64,000 nt of DNA from Rebecca billardiae RCC1528. Its lineage: Eukaryota; Haptophyta. Of the stretch, positions 43,280 through 55,494 are shown one piece after another. The notes beneath the pieces are model-generated. The model made no database searches, was not told the origin of the DNA, and saw nothing but the letters and a program-made list of their open reading frames with translations. Made by a program: the position numbers and the translations under genes. How positions within the stretch are numbered: position 1 is the stretch's first letter; every line of letters begins with the position of its first letter. The stretch lies in the NCBI GenBank assembly GCA_965240325.2, contig OZ251238.1, positions 1,116,001 to 1,180,000 on the forward strand. Reading direction: 5' to 3'.

Positions 43280-43990
43280 ATGCCCGCATCGTACCAACGG
43301 CAGGTCGACCGTCAGCCCGGCCCGCCCGCCGTAGTCGGCGTGGTGCAGCCGCACGCACTCGGGCCCGAGCACCAGCTCCTCGTCGGCCGGAAGGGCGAGA
43401 AGGTCCTCGAGCACAAGGCCGCGGCCTCCGACGCCATCGCCGTGCTCTCCGGCTTTGTGCTCGCGTTTGCGTTGCAGCAACTTCTTGAAGTCGATGTGTC
43501 CGAGTATGCGTCTCGCGCGCTCGGCTCGGCGCACACGCTCGCGATGTGCATCAGCGCGGCGAGCGGGATGCACTGCGTGCTCTGCCTCACCTTCCTCTCC
43601 GCCAAGCTGCGCCGTCTGATCGGCCGCTCCGTCCTTCGCTTCGGCGAGCCGGACGTCACGGCGGCGGCGCTGAGCGTGCTCTATGGGCAGGACGGCCTCT
43701 CGCAAATGCTGGCCGAGCGCGAGGTTACCGACCGATGGATCCCGTACCGCTTCCACGCGCAGGCGTGGTACTCAGGCAACGGCACGCAGCCGGCTGGCGC
43801 CGCCCATTTCCAGTCGGCGCTGCTAGCGTTCCCCCTCCAGCTGCTCTCATTTACGGCGGCTGTGCTCGTGCAGCTGTGGGACCGCACGGACGCTTGGGCG
43901 GCGGCGATCGCGACCGTAGTCCTCACACTCGTGCCCATCGCGACGCTGGCCCAGCTCTACAGGACTGGCGCGGTGCTCGACCTAGTGTAG
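43280..43990 (+). CDS. four-helix membrane protein, Orai (CRAC channel)-like
   Basis: 236 residues, intronless. The start at 43280 is preferred; an in-frame ATG at 43226 would add 18 residues. Four hydrophobic segments are visible: AIAVLSGFVLAFALQQLLEV, TLAMCISAASGMHCVLCLTF, FPLQLLSFTAAVLVQLW and AAIATVVLTLVPIATLAQLY. The first, preceded by HKAAASDA, resembles Orai TM1 (an S-x-L-L-S-G-F-x-x-x-A pattern with an acidic residue near its end). The second resembles TM2, with its internal His (GMHCVLC). Total size and helix number also fit Orai proteins, which form store-operated calcium channels and occur in several algae. The match is by eye over short stretches, so an unrelated 4-TM family remains possible. 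Confidence 0.45.
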   Translation: MPASYQRQVDRQPGPPAVVGVVQPHALGPEHQLLVGRKGEKVLEHKAAASDAIAVLSGFVLAFALQQLLEVDVSEYASRALGSAHTLAMCISAASGMHCVLCLTFLSAKLRRLIGRSVLRFGEPDVTAAALSVLYGQDGLSQMLAEREVTDRWIPYRFHAQAWYSGNGTQPAGAAHFQSALLAFPLQLLSFTAAVLVQLWDRTDAWAAAIATVVLTLVPIATLAQLYRTGAVLDLV

Positions 43991-45619
<1,629 letters not shown>

Positions 45620-45897
45620 GCAGCAGTTATATCGTCATCAATTATAGCAGGCGCAGCCGGCGCAGCAGTACTAAGTCTGTGGCTTAAGTAAGTTCGTACT
45701 AGCAGCAGCAGCAGTCAAATAATACACAGCACCGGACGCTCCCCATGCTGAGGCATGCTCGGGCACCATCGATCATGAGTCTGCTGATGACTACGACGGA
45801 GCCCGCGGGGCGCGGCCGGCCGCCCGCGGCCCGGTGCCGCGGGTGCGCGTTGCAGCGCGCGGCGCGGCGGGCGCCTCATGCCCTCATGCTGCCAGGC

Positions 45898-47919
45898 TCA
45901 GACGAAGAGGAGGCGCTTCCACCTGCAGTACAGGATGATGAGGACGAAGACGACGGCCGAGGCCGCCGCGCCCGTGGACACCACCGTCCAGAAGTACTCC
46001 GGCCCGGGCGCGTCCTTCCCCTCCGGCAGCTCGTCGTCGGGCACGAACTGGATATTCATGCCGAACACGGCGCCGACCGCCGCGTACACGCCGATGCACA
46101 GCGCGCCAATGGTGAGCAGCAGCTCGAGCTGGATGAGCTGGTTGCGGTGCGCGTCGAGCTCGATGTTGACGTAGTCCTCCGCGTTCTCCATGTACTCCCG
46201 CAGCTCGTCCAGCTTCTTCGCCGCGCCGTCGAGCTGCTCGAAGTACGTCTCGACCATGTTCTCGAGGACTTCCACCGCCTCGCGGTCGAGCAGCTCGTAC
46301 GAAGATTTGCGAAGCATCTCGGCGGGGCTGAGCATGGGCGAGGCGCGCGCGGAGTTGAGCGAGGTGCGCGAGGTGGAGGTGCGCGGGCCGAGGCCGCCGC
46401 CGCCGCCGCTGCCCCCGTCCATCTCGAGCTCCTTCTCCATCTGCGCCTTCCGCTTGCGCGTGAGGCACATGTCGAGCAGCTCCATGTCGTTGTCGAGAAG
46501 CTTCTCGAGCTCGTCGTGCACATTCTCAACCTTCTTGTCCAGCCGCGCGAGGGCGGTCTTCATCTTGCGCGCGGTCTCGAGGTGGAGGCGCGAGACGCCG
46601 TGGGTCAGCCGGTCGAAGATCGGCGTGGCGGCGAGCACCAGCGCGTCCACCTCCGAGCACAGCTTGTCGATCACCTCGACGAGGCACGTCTCGAGCGCGC
46701 GCAGCTCAAACGGGACGGGTGTCTCCGGCTCCGCGATCGGGAGCGGCGGCGGCGGCGGCGGCTCGGGGACGCTCGCGGGCGCGGCGGCGGCGGCGGCGGC
46801 GGCGGGCTCGGTCGCCGGGATGCCGGCGGCCGCGGCGCTCCCCACGCTGCCGCCTATCATGCCGCCGGCGGCGGCGCCGGCGACGCCGGCGGCGGCGCCG
46901 GCGACGCCGGCGACACGGCCAATCAGCGGCTGTGAGCCCGCGCGCCCCGGCTTGCGCAGTCTGAATCCCGGCCCGGAGCTGCCGCCCTTGTCGGGCTTGT
47001 CGGGCTTGTCGGGCTTGTCGTGCGGCGGCTTGGGCTGGGCGCCGTGCTTCGAGTCGTGCCCGTGCGCGCCGCCCTTCTTCTGCTGCAGCGCCGGCGGCAG
47101 CTGCGGGATGATACCGTCGATGCCGCGGCCGGACGGCGTCGTGCGCGGCTTGGGAGCGTAGCCGTCGGTCGTGCGCGAGTGGAGCGCCTGCAGCATCGCC
47201 TGCACGGCGAGGGGCATGGGCTTGTTCGCCTCGGCGGGGTTGGGCCCGCGGCGCATGCGCGACTCCAGCTTCGACGAGAAGTTGAGGAACGACGGCGTGT
47301 CGTGCATCAGGATCAGCATGAAGTCGGCCGTGATGATCGCCTTCACATACTCCATGTTGACAACGAGCGCGCGCTCGCGGATCATGATGGACGACGGGTA
47401 CGCGAGCGTGGGGTCCATCACGCGCAGGTCGCGCGGGGGCACGCCGGTGAGCCGGCGAACCTGGTGCTTGTCGATCACCGCCTCTCGCCGCCCGCCAAAG
47501 TCGTCGAAGCAGATCCACGACATCGGGCGCGACTTGGCGCGGCGCGAGTGCACGGTCGGCAGCAGCGCGGTGTTCTCCTTGAACACGTCGAAGTCGGCGG
47601 GCGGGGGCGCGGCGAAGTTGGCGCCGCGCATGCTCTCTTCCGCGTGAGGCGCGTCCCGCCCCGTGCCGCCGCGCGACTCCATCGCCTCCTCGTACTCAAC
47701 ATACTCACGTTGCTCCGTGTAATCCGCATAGGATGCTGCGTACGATCTGTCCGAGCTGCCGTCCTCGTCGTCCGGCCGGGGGTCGCGGCCCGGCGAGGGC
47801 GGCACGTGCGGGGAGATATCCACGAGCGCCAGCCCGCCGGACGCGGAGGGGTGCTGCTCGCCCCCCTCCATCGCCTCGTCCTGTACCCGGTCGTACGAAG
47901 CCGACTTTCCGATCTCCAT
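45898..47919 (-). CDS. MRS2/CorA-family magnesium transporter
   Basis: Intronless; 673 aa from the Met at 47919, or 719 aa from an in-frame ATG at 48057. The diagnostic GMN motif lies in GAVFGMNIQF at the end of the first transmembrane helix (LTIGALCIGVYAAVGAVFG), 51 residues from the C terminus; the second helix is TVVSTGAAASAVVFVLIILY. The long helical stalk is clear (HRNQLIQLELLL; LARLDKKVENVHDELEKLLD). Upstream, KHQVRRLTGVPPRDLRVMDP and EYVKAIITADFMLILMHDTP fit the eukaryotic MRS2/Alr1 N domain. Family members are pentameric Mg2+ channels of mitochondria, plastids, vacuole or plasma membrane; no clear organelle presequence is seen. Ala/Pro/Gly-rich inserts, one with repeated KPD triplets (HDKPDKPDKPDKGG), and a second insert in the stalk enlarge the protein. 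Confidence 0.87.
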   Translation of the reverse strand: MEIGKSASYDRVQDEAMEGGEQHPSASGGLALVDISPHVPPSPGRDPRPDDEDGSSDRSYAASYADYTEQREYVEYEEAMESRGGTGRDAPHAEESMRGANFAAPPPADFDVFKENTALLPTVHSRRAKSRPMSWICFDDFGGRREAVIDKHQVRRLTGVPPRDLRVMDPTLAYPSSIMIRERALVVNMEYVKAIITADFMLILMHDTPSFLNFSSKLESRMRRGPNPAEANKPMPLAVQAMLQALHSRTTDGYAPKPRTTPSGRGIDGIIPQLPPALQQKKGGAHGHDSKHGAQPKPPHDKPDKPDKPDKGGSSGPGFRLRKPGRAGSQPLIGRVAGVAGAAAGVAGAAAGGMIGGSVGSAAAAGIPATEPAAAAAAAAPASVPEPPPPPPLPIAEPETPVPFELRALETCLVEVIDKLCSEVDALVLAATPIFDRLTHGVSRLHLETARKMKTALARLDKKVENVHDELEKLLDNDMELLDMCLTRKRKAQMEKELEMDGGSGGGGGLGPRTSTSRTSLNSARASPMLSPAEMLRKSSYELLDREAVEVLENMVETYFEQLDGAAKKLDELREYMENAEDYVNIELDAHRNQLIQLELLLTIGALCIGVYAAVGAVFGMNIQFVPDDELPEGKDAPGPEYFWTVVSTGAAASAVVFVLIILYCRWKRLLFV

Positions 47920-48249
47920 GCGGGAGTCCGCCGCCACACCCGGTGCAAAGCGAAAGAAAGGGATCGGGAACCCGCCGCCGCCGCCTCTCGCCCTTATTAT
48001 TACCAGCGGAGGTGGACGGTTACCTCGGATGATATCACCCCTCGAGACGCGGGCCAATTAGCGGCCATACGGAATAGTCAAGAGGCCGCCGAGTCTCAAT
48101 AGTCAAAAGACAGCTGCTTGAGCCAAGATGGCGGACGGGCCGTCTTCGCCGCCAACGCGAGAGCTGCGCTTGTCCCTGGCGCGCGCACGACCCACCCCCA
48201 CCTCTCAGCGACACGCGCGCCGCCTGCGGGAAAGCCCCGCCGACCAGCT

Positions 48250-51200
48250 TCACGCCCACTCGATCGGGATGCCCGCGCGCTTGAGCGCCGCCCACCAGCG
48301 GATCTTCTCGTACCAGCCGAGCACCTCGTCCCACCCGGGCTGCATGCGCTCTGCACGGTCGGTCGCGGCATCGGCGCGGCGCACGGGGCGTGGGCGCGCG
48401 CATGTTCGAGCCGTGGCCAACCGTCGCACGGGCGGCACGCGCGTGCGACCGCGAGGCGCGCGCGCGCGCGCGCGCACCGGGCAGCTCGTCCGGCGAGGCC
48501 TTGCCCAGCAGCTTGGCGGCGAGATCCTTGCTGCGCATGTTCTCCTCCGCGACCGGGTCCAGCCCGAGCTGTCGCGCCGCGGGGGCGGCGAGGCGAGGGC
48601 GGCGCACGGCGCGTCAGCAGCGCGGCGCACCGCTCGCGCTCGCGCGCGCGCGCAGAGTCCGCTTTCGCGCGCGCGCGCTCGCGCGCGCTCGTGCGCGCGC
48701 CGCTGCGGCCGCACCAGCGCGGCGGCATCCTCCATGCGCTCCCACTGGTCCTTGTTCGGGAGGATGCGCTCGCCGCCCGCCTCGTCGATGAGCCTGCGCA
48801 CGTCGACGGGCTTGCCCATCAGCAGCGCGGTGAGCACGTGGCCGAGCACCGTCGCCTTCTGCACCGGCTTCCCCTTGGTGAGCTCGCCGCGCGTCGCGAT
48901 GATGTCGACCGACTGACGGCCGTCGTGCCAAAGCGCGTAGTAGTCAAGCGGCGTCTTGGTCTTCCGGGCGAGGGCGGGCGGCCAGGGCCGCGGGCTGCGC
49001 CACGGGCCGCGCGGGAGCGAGAGCGAGCGCCAAGGCAGCTGCCGCTTCGAGCGCCACTCGCCCGCGGCGGCCGCCCCGCCGTCCACGGCCGCCCCGGCGC
49101 CGCCGGCGCCGGCGCCGGCGCCGCGGCCCGAAGCCGCGGCCGCGGCCGCCGCCTCGGCGCGCAGCAGCTCGGCGAGCGCGTCGACGCCCTTGACGCGCAC
49201 GCCGAGCTCCTTGAGCGCGGCCGGGCTGGTCGGGCACGCGTACGCGATGTTCTTCGCCAGGTGCTCCGGCAGCACCGCGTGCGGCGAGAGCTGCAGCTCG
49301 ACGGCGGTGCGCGCGCGCCACGCGAGAATCTTCTCCAAGGTTTGCTCGAGCGCGTCGGCGCGCGCGTCCATCCCGCGCTCGCGCCACCCTTTGATCCGGC
49401 GGGACCACTCGAGCTGCGCGGTGAGCACCGGGCCGGCCTGCGCGGCGAGCTGGTCCTCGGGCACCGTCTCCACGTCGATGCCGAAGCCGCGCAGCTCGCT
49501 CTCCAGCCTCGCGCGCTCGGCGCGCTCTCGCTCCTCCGCGTCGCGCACGGCGCGCGGCTTTGGCAGCAGCACCCGCTCGCACGCGCTCGCGGACGACGCG
49601 GCCGCGAGCTTCGCGCCGGCGGGCGTGGTCTTCCACGTGTCGAAGGCGCCGTACGCGGAGCGCTTGCTCAGCCGCTGCACGAGCCCCGCGCCCGCCAGCG
49701 CGGGCAGCACCTCCTTGAAGAAGTCGTCCTTCGCCAGCTCGCGCGGCAGCGCGGCGCGCGCGCGCGCGTACGCGCTCGCTGGCTTGGCGGCCGCGGCCGC
49801 GGAGGCGCGCTTCAGCACGTTGGTGATGGCGGCGCCGCCGTTGGAGGGCGTGGCGCCCGCGGCGTGCAGGCAGAGGCAGAGCGCGCGCGCGACCGCCGTG
49901 CCGTCCCACTCGCCCTCCGCGCCGCCGCGCGCGCCCAGCTCGCACGCGTCACACATGCCGCAGCCGCCGCTCCCGAACGGCGGGTTTGATTCTCCGAAGA
50001 AGTTGAGCACCGCAGCGCGCCGGCACGCGCGCTCGTCCTCCGCGATGGCGCGGAGCGCGTCGGTGGAGGCGGCGACGGCGGCGACGGCGTTGGGCGTCAT
50101 CCCCTGCGTGTAGAAGTCCGACGCGTACCGCGTGAAGTCGCTGTTCTGCCAGAACAGCACGCCGCGCGCCGGCAGCCCGTCGCGCCCCGCGCGGCCGACC
50201 ATCTGCCAGTATTCCTCGACCGTCTTCGGAGCGTCCCAGTTGACCACGCAGCGGATGTCCGCCTTGTCGATGCCCATGCCGAAGGCGGAGGTGGCGACGA
50301 CGACCTGCGCGGCGCCGGTGAGGAACGCCGCGCGCGCGCGCTCGCGCTCCGGCTGCGACAGCTTGCCGTGGTACAGCACGACGCGCCCCGCGCCGCCGCC
50401 CGCGCCTGCCGTCGCGCCCAGCGTCGTGCCGAGAGCGCTCGCCACCTCCTGCACCGCGTTGCGCGTGCCGCAGTACACGATGACGGAGCCGCCCTTCGCG
50501 GCGCGCACGAGCTTGACCACGTCGGCCACCGTCTTCCCGAACGCGCCGCGCCGCTCCATCCTCAGCGCCAGGTTGCTCCGGTCCGCCGACGAGAGCGAGA
50601 CGACGGGCGAGCGCAGCCGCAGCGAGGCGAGCACGTCCGTGCGCACGCGAGCGGTCGCGGTCGCGGTGAGCGCGACGACGGGCACGTCGGGCAGCGCGTC
50701 GCGCACGGCGCCGAGCTCGCGGTAGTCCTTGCGGAACGACTGCCCCCACTCCGAGACGCAGTGCGCCTCGTCGATCGCCACGACGCACAGCCCGCGCCGC
50801 GCGTGCAAGCCCTGCAGCCGGCCTAGTGTGCCGCCTACCGTCAGCTTCTCGGGCGTCACGTAGACGACCAGGTACCCGCCCTCGTCGAGGGCGCGGCGCT
50901 CGACGGTCGGGTCGGACTGGGCGGAGCCGAGGAACGCGGCGATGTCGTGCCCGACCGACGAGCCGATCGTCGCGTTCAGCTTGCGCACCTGGTCCGCCAT
51001 CAGCGAGATCAGAGGCGAGACCACGACCGCCACGCGCCCCGTGTGCAGCGCCGGCAGCTGGTACACGAGCGACTTGCCCGCGCCCGTCGCCCAGAAGCAC
51101 GCGACGTCGCGACGCGCGTGCACGACGGCCGAGATCACCTCGAGCTGCCGCTCGCGGAACGTGTCGTGACCGAACGAGCGGCGCAGCGTCTCGCGCAGCG

Positions 51201-51552
51201 CGCGCTCCTCGTCGTCGCTCGGAGGCTCCGGCGACGAGTACGAGTCCGGCTGCGAGCCCGGACGAGGCGGGGCGGCGGGCGTGGGCGAGGTGAAGGGCTT
51301 GGTCGGCACTGGCGGCGGCGGCGCGGCGGGCATGCTCGAGGCTGCCGGCGCCGGCGGCATGGAGGGCACGGCGCACGACGCGGGCGCGAGCGGCGGCCCG
51401 GCCGCGGCCGGCGGCGGAGGCGCGGCCGGAAGCGTGCCGGCGGCGGCGGAGGGCGGCGCGGCCGGGACGGGCGGCGGCGCGGTGATCGCCTCCAGGTCGA
51501 TCTCGCACAGCGCCGCGTCGAACTCCGGGTCGTAGAACTCGTCGTGATCCAT
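48250..51552 (-). CDS. RecQ-family DNA helicase, 3 exons
   Basis: Exons 51552-48715, 48568-48478 and 48350-48250; introns of 146 and 127 bp begin GTGCGG and GTGCGC; 1009 aa. An acidic N-terminal patch ([20 protein letters not shown]) and a Pro/Ala-rich linker lead to the helicase core: [13 protein letters not shown] (motif 0), Walker A TGAGKS at 156-161, DEAHC from 261 with the RecQ loop following, [31 protein letters not shown] and [14 protein letters not shown]. The RecQ-Ct zinc site ([16 protein letters not shown], then CGMCDAC) and a winged-helix-like region follow, then a helical tail that may be HRDC or helicase-associated (HTH_40-like). RecQ proteins unwind forks, D-loops and G-quadruplexes in 3'-5' direction. 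The frame is open upstream to 52074, but that part overlaps the divergent gene and looks non-coding. Confidence 0.88.
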   Translation of the reverse strand: MDHDEFYDPEFDAALCEIDLEAITAPPPVPAAPPSAAAGTLPAAPPPPAAAGPPLAPASCAVPSMPPAPAASSMPAAPPPPVPTKPFTSPTPAAPPRPGSQPDSYSSPEPPSDDEERALRETLRRSFGHDTFRERQLEVISAVVHARRDVACFWATGAGKSLVYQLPALHTGRVAVVVSPLISLMADQVRKLNATIGSSVGHDIAAFLGSAQSDPTVERRALDEGGYLVVYVTPEKLTVGGTLGRLQGLHARRGLCVVAIDEAHCVSEWGQSFRKDYRELGAVRDALPDVPVVALTATATARVRTDVLASLRLRSPVVSLSSADRSNLALRMERRGAFGKTVADVVKLVRAAKGGSVIVYCGTRNAVQEVASALGTTLGATAGAGGGAGRVVLYHGKLSQPERERARAAFLTGAAQVVVATSAFGMGIDKADIRCVVNWDAPKTVEEYWQMVGRAGRDGLPARGVLFWQNSDFTRYASDFYTQGMTPNAVAAVAASTDALRAIAEDERACRRAAVLNFFGESNPPFGSGGCGMCDACELGARGGAEGEWDGTAVARALCLCLHAAGATPSNGGAAITNVLKRASAAAAAKPASAYARARAALPRELAKDDFFKEVLPALAGAGLVQRLSKRSAYGAFDTWKTTPAGAKLAAASSASACERVLLPKPRAVRDAEERERAERARLESELRGFGIDVETVPEDQLAAQAGPVLTAQLEWSRRIKGWRERGMDARADALEQTLEKILAWRARTAVELQLSPHAVLPEHLAKNIAYACPTSPAALKELGVRVKGVDALAELLRAEAAAAAAASGRGAGAGAGGAGAAVDGGAAAAGEWRSKRQLPWRSLSLPRGPWRSPRPWPPALARKTKTPLDYYALWHDGRQSVDIIATRGELTKGKPVQKATVLGHVLTALLMGKPVDVRRLIDEAGGERILPNKDQWERMEDAAALVRPQRRAHERARARARESGLCARARARAVRRAADAPCAALASPPPRRDSSGWTRSRRRTCAARISPPSCWARPRRTSCPVRARARAPRGRTRVPPVRRLATARTCARPRPVRRADAATDRAERMQPGWDEVLGWYEKIRWWAALKRAGIPIEWA

Positions 51553-51775
51553 CTCGCCCGCGCGACGCGGCTGGCTCCCGCGCGCAAGGCGAGTGGGCTC
51601 TGCGACGCGGGGGCCCGCGCGCGCCAGCCAAAAGTTGAAAGGCTCACCGCGCCAACGGCCTTCGTGAGCTGGAGAGCCGGACACACCGACACACGAGTTG
51701 GACGCCCGACGACGTGAGGGAAGATTCAAGATTTGTTGGTGGTGAGTCGTGCGGTGAGTCAACGGCAGCGAAAGC
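51553..51775. promoter_or_regulatory. shared divergent 5' region of RecQ and a small coiled-coil gene
   Basis: 223 bp between the two start codons. No specific promoter motif was recognised; the role is inferred from the arrangement. Confidence 0.4.
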
Positions 51776-52189
51776 ATGGAGTCGCCGCAGGAGTCGCCGC
51801 AGCTGTGGGGGGTGGTGCGACAGATCCTGACGCAGATCGGCTCGCTGGAGACGAGCACGCTGCAGCAGCCGGCGCACGAGCTACAGCAGCTGCTCGCCAT
51901 GCACGAGCGGCTGGGCCCGTGCGAGGGCGCCCTCGATGCATCGCTGGCCATGCACACGCGCGAGCGCGACGTGTACGCGGACAAAATGCAGAGGATCGCG
52001 CGACGGCTCGCGGCCGAGGGCGCCGCGGCGGTCGGCGACCAGTCGCACGAGATGCTCAGCCGCATCGTCCTCACCGCCCGAGACCAGCTCGAGAACGCAC
52101 GCCAGGCCGCCGCCGAAGCCGCGGAGGCTGCAGCCCATGCAGCTGAGCAGCACGCCGATGAATCGGGATCGGGCGCGTCGCCGCGATGA
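51776..52189 (+). CDS. small helical/coiled-coil protein, unknown function
   Basis: 137 residues, intronless. Almost the whole chain looks alpha-helical: [60 protein letters not shown] and an Ala/Glu/Gln-rich C-terminal helix. There is no signal peptide and no membrane span. Size and character recall small adaptor subunits of larger complexes, but no family is recognised. The head-to-head position with RecQ is compatible with cell-cycle-linked expression. Confidence 0.5.
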   Translation: MESPQESPQLWGVVRQILTQIGSLETSTLQQPAHELQQLLAMHERLGPCEGALDASLAMHTRERDVYADKMQRIARRLAAEGAAAVGDQSHEMLSRIVLTARDQLENARQAAAEAAEAAAHAAEQHADESGSGASPR

Positions 52190-53619
52190 TGACGGATGAG
52201 TGTGCATCATCGTGGCCGCCAATGGCTTGCCGAACGGCACCATGACGACAGCATAGGTCGAAGCCATTGCTGCGAACAGGCCACAACACCGGGCTGTACC
52301 GTTGTCGTTGCACACCGATCGCTGGCGGCCACTTCCTTCTAATCGGGCCAGAACTGTTTGTACACTTCACGCCGAGACGGGTGATGGGCCTGGCGTGCGG
52401 GGCCCCAACAGCGCGTGACAGCTCTGGCACCCCGACAGCTACCGCGGCTAGACTGGCGGTAGCACTGGCCCGATATCATTCCAAGGGCGGCTGATGCCGG
52501 CATATATATATATGATGCTGATCGTGATGATGACTTAAATTGACTTATTGACTGATCATGGGCCACATTCAGATGCCATGAGACGCCGAGACGGCAGCAG
52601 CGTGGGCTCATGACCCGGATTATGAACCGGACTAATTATACTGTGTACGGCGGCCACCGCGTGCGTTTGATGGCGCGAATTTCGTCGCCTTCGGATGCGC
52701 CGCCTGAGTCACGCCCTGAGGCTACTGAGTCCTCGGCTCACCGGACGCTCACTTCGTCGTGAGCACTAATAAACTATCCGTATGGCGTATCCATTAACGA
52801 CCGTAACAGACAGCAGCGGCAGGCGCTTCTGAGTTCTGACGACTGCTAAGCCGCTGCTGAGCCTGAGGGCGATCGAGATTCGAGGCGGGCGGCCAGGGGC
52901 CCAGGCGGCTGACGCCGCTGAGCCGGACGGCCCGCGCGCGGCCCGGCGGTCCGACCGCCCGCGGGCCCGGCCCCGGCCCCGGGCGCGGGCGCGGTCGCGG
53001 GCCGCCTGCGCCCGCATCGGCTGACGCGGTAGCCTGGCAGTGCCAGTGGGTGGCCCCGCCCGGCTGCCGCGCAGCCCACTGTGACTGACACCGGCGTGGG
53101 CGTGGGCCAGAGTCAGCACCGTCAGGCCTCACAGGGCCCGAGCCGAGTCGGACCGGTGAGTCCCGGGTCGGCTCCGGGACGACGCCGGGCCACCACGGCA
53201 CAAGGCACACTGATTCTATCTACCGTGTCCGTTGGCGTTGATTGACGATCAGGACTGACAGGAGCCGATACGATCGATATCATCCTGGTGGCATATCATA
53301 TATAGTCGGCCGCGCTGCAGCCGTTCGGCCGCTTCGGGGGCACGCCTCCAGGGCCCTGCGAATAAATGATTAATAAATCTGAATCGTCGTCGTCATCGGT
53401 CGACGTCGGCGTCGTTGCCGCTCAGTGCCGCTGTCGCATCGCGCACGCAATCGCATCAGTCGTCGCCGCCGGTCCACCGTCGGATCCGCGTGTCTAAGAC
53501 TCAGTATATATAGCTTACAGTGAGTACTAGGCATAGCTGTCGTCAGTGTGACACATCACTCAGTATCAGCGCGGATTCAGTTAATTATATTATGCTGCCA
53601 GTTTCAAGTTGGCGGCGGC
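52190..53619. other. intergenic region, no gene recognised
   Basis: Contains a short TATATATATA run near 52503, and a GC-rich block with GGCCCCGGCCCCGGGCG-like repeats at about 52960-53000. No conserved coding segment or RNA gene was found on either strand. Confidence 0.6.
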
Positions 53620-53732
53620 GTCAATCTCGCCTGCCTGAGCTGTGTCTGTGTGCGCGTCTCTTACCCTTAGCTAGTCTTAGTACACTGTCGCGTACAGTTT
53701 ACTCACAGCTCAGGCAGGCAGGCGAGATTGAC
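53620..53732. mobile_element. 113-bp foldback (MITE-like) element, dispersed repeat family copy 4
   Basis: The left arm, GTCAATCTCGCCTGCCTGAG then CTGTG (53620-53644), is mirrored by the right arm 53704-53732, which carries one extra CAGG. Between them lie the family blocks TGTGCGCGTCTCTTA and TACAGTTTACT. This copy shows that the dispersed family can form a complete inverted-repeat unit. It ends 95 bp before the start codon of the beta-helix protein gene, and another GTAAACTGTA block lies at about 53769-53778. Confidence 0.75.
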
Positions 53733-53826
53733 GTCAATCACGCCTTAACCAAGTGTGCACGTTAAAACATAGTAAACTGTACGTACGCGTCGTTACAAAG
53801 AAAACGTCGCACCCCTGCCCACCGCG

Positions 53827-54942
53827 ATGCCGGCACCCCGTGCGATGGCGCTTCTGGTCCGTCTCGTCCTCTTCGCGACGGCTACGAGCGCCAAGGAGTG
53901 GCACGTGCTCGGGATCGACCAACTCTACCAGACGGTCCGCGCCGTGCAGAGCGGCGACGTGATCTTGCTCGACAACATGTACGAGTTCCGCCAGTACGTC
54001 TGGATCGTGCGGGAGCCGCTCGTCGTGGCCGCGGACAACGTCACGATCCGTCCTGGGGATACGGCGCGTGCGTGGATGATCGCGCAAGGCGGCAGCTGGG
54101 CGTTCGCCTTCCGCGACGCGCGCAACATCACGCTGGAGAACATCCGGTTCACGTGCAACATGGCCACGCCATCAGGCTCAGTCATGCACGGCTCGGTCGC
54201 CACCGCGCACAACGCGTCGGTCACGCTCCGCGGCTGCAGCGTCGAGAACTGCGGCATGCCCGAGCACGCGGCCATCGAGCTCTCCGAAGGCGAGCTGCAC
54301 ATTGTCGACTCGACCTTCCGCAACTGCGCCACGGAGACGCTCGGCGGTGCGATCTTCGCGCAGGGCTTTCAGGCCACCGTCTCGGTGAGCGGCTCGACGT
54401 TTAACAACAACGTGGCCTCGTTGGGCGGGGCGGCCATCGGCGCCAGGGTGCGTTTCCCGAACATCAGGCTGTATGAGGGCAACCGCTTCGTCAACAACTC
54501 TGCCGTCAGCAAGCACGGCCAGAAAGCCGGCAAGGGCGGCGCACTGCACATCTGGAGCAACGACGGCCTAGGCTTGCTCCACTTCTTCGCCGGCCAGACT
54601 TTCGCCGACAACAAGGCCGACGATTGCTGCCCGGCGATATGGAATCGGCCCAATTTCATGTGTGGAAGCAACGGTGAGATCATCAATCATTTGACCGATC
54701 TGGGCTCGGATGAGGCGGCCTCGCGCTTCTACGCGCGCGAGTGCATGCCCTCGTCGCTGCTTCGCATGGACGCTTTGGCGGGCGGGCTGGGCGCAGTGCC
54801 GGCGCGCGCAGGCCTCGCTGGCGTGCTGGCGCTGGCGGTTGTCGCAATCGCCCTCATCTCGGCGGCGCGCGCGCAAGCACGCGCTGTGCGCAACTCGATG
54901 GCGAGTGACGCTGCAAAGAGAGCGCCGACGCTCCTGCTGTGA
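53827..54942 (+). CDS. secreted or membrane-anchored beta-helix (pectate-lyase-fold-like) protein
   Basis: 371 residues, intronless. A signal peptide (ALLVRLVLFATATSA) is followed by a right-handed beta-helix-like region, seen as repeated short strands with Asn ladders: VILLDNMYEFRQYVWIV, NVTIRPGDTARAWMI, NITLENIRFTC, HIVDSTFRNCATETLGGAIF, VSVSGSTFNNNVASLGGAAI, NRFVNNSAVSKHG and GGALHIWSN. The GGAI and FxxN repeats recall polymorphic outer-membrane-protein-type repeats, common in algal cell-surface proteins. A C-terminal transmembrane helix (LAGVLALAVVAIALISAARA) and a short basic tail complete it. There are several paired cysteines (CCPAIW, FMCGS). It probably sits at the cell surface or in the endomembrane system; no catalytic residues can be assigned. 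Confidence 0.65.
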   Translation: MPAPRAMALLVRLVLFATATSAKEWHVLGIDQLYQTVRAVQSGDVILLDNMYEFRQYVWIVREPLVVAADNVTIRPGDTARAWMIAQGGSWAFAFRDARNITLENIRFTCNMATPSGSVMHGSVATAHNASVTLRGCSVENCGMPEHAAIELSEGELHIVDSTFRNCATETLGGAIFAQGFQATVSVSGSTFNNNVASLGGAAIGARVRFPNIRLYEGNRFVNNSAVSKHGQKAGKGGALHIWSNDGLGLLHFFAGQTFADNKADDCCPAIWNRPNFMCGSNGEIINHLTDLGSDEAASRFYARECMPSSLLRMDALAGGLGAVPARAGLAGVLALAVVAIALISAARAQARAVRNSMASDAAKRAPTLLL

Positions 54943-55494
54943 GAACTGAGAAGGCGCAGTCTGCATGAGCGCGAACCAAGCGGCCGGCGACCTGACAGTG
55001 ACGCGTGCGGGCGGGGTACGATCCCGCGTGATCTGGTCCTGGACAAGGCCGCTCGCGCGCGGACGGGCCTGCTGCGCGCAGCGCCCGTGGCCTTGGACGT
55101 CTGAGGCCTGATGCAGTCTGCATGGTCCGCGACAGGCGCCAGCGGTCTACTAGAATGATGAGCGCGTATTATAATTATATCAGTGCCCGAGCAGTAAGTA
55201 ATAATAATAAAGCATATTAATATATATATGCCAATATGGTACATTCGACGTGATGCATGAGTATATCATATCGATCCGCATCAAATCGGGCGCGCGCGCC
55301 GGCCGGACTAGCTTATACCTTATTATAGTCCGTCTCAGACAGTCGCGCTGACGATGATGGCGTGCGCACGGCGCACAGCCACGCCGGCAGCCCGGCACTG
55401 GGCCTGGCCGAGGCGCTCAGCCTCGCCGCAGCGCCAGCTGCCCGTGACTGAGCTGGGCAGACAGTGCCAGGCCTAGGCAGTAGCGCACCGGCAC
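54943..55494. other. convergent 3' intergenic region
   Basis: Contains an AT-rich patch with TAATAATAATAAA and TATATATA near 55199-55235. No coding sequence is supported. Confidence 0.65.

Noticed and set aside
51553-52074. Extended N terminus of RecQ
   Set aside because: The additional 174 residues overlap the divergent coiled-coil gene and its leader, and show no conserved character.
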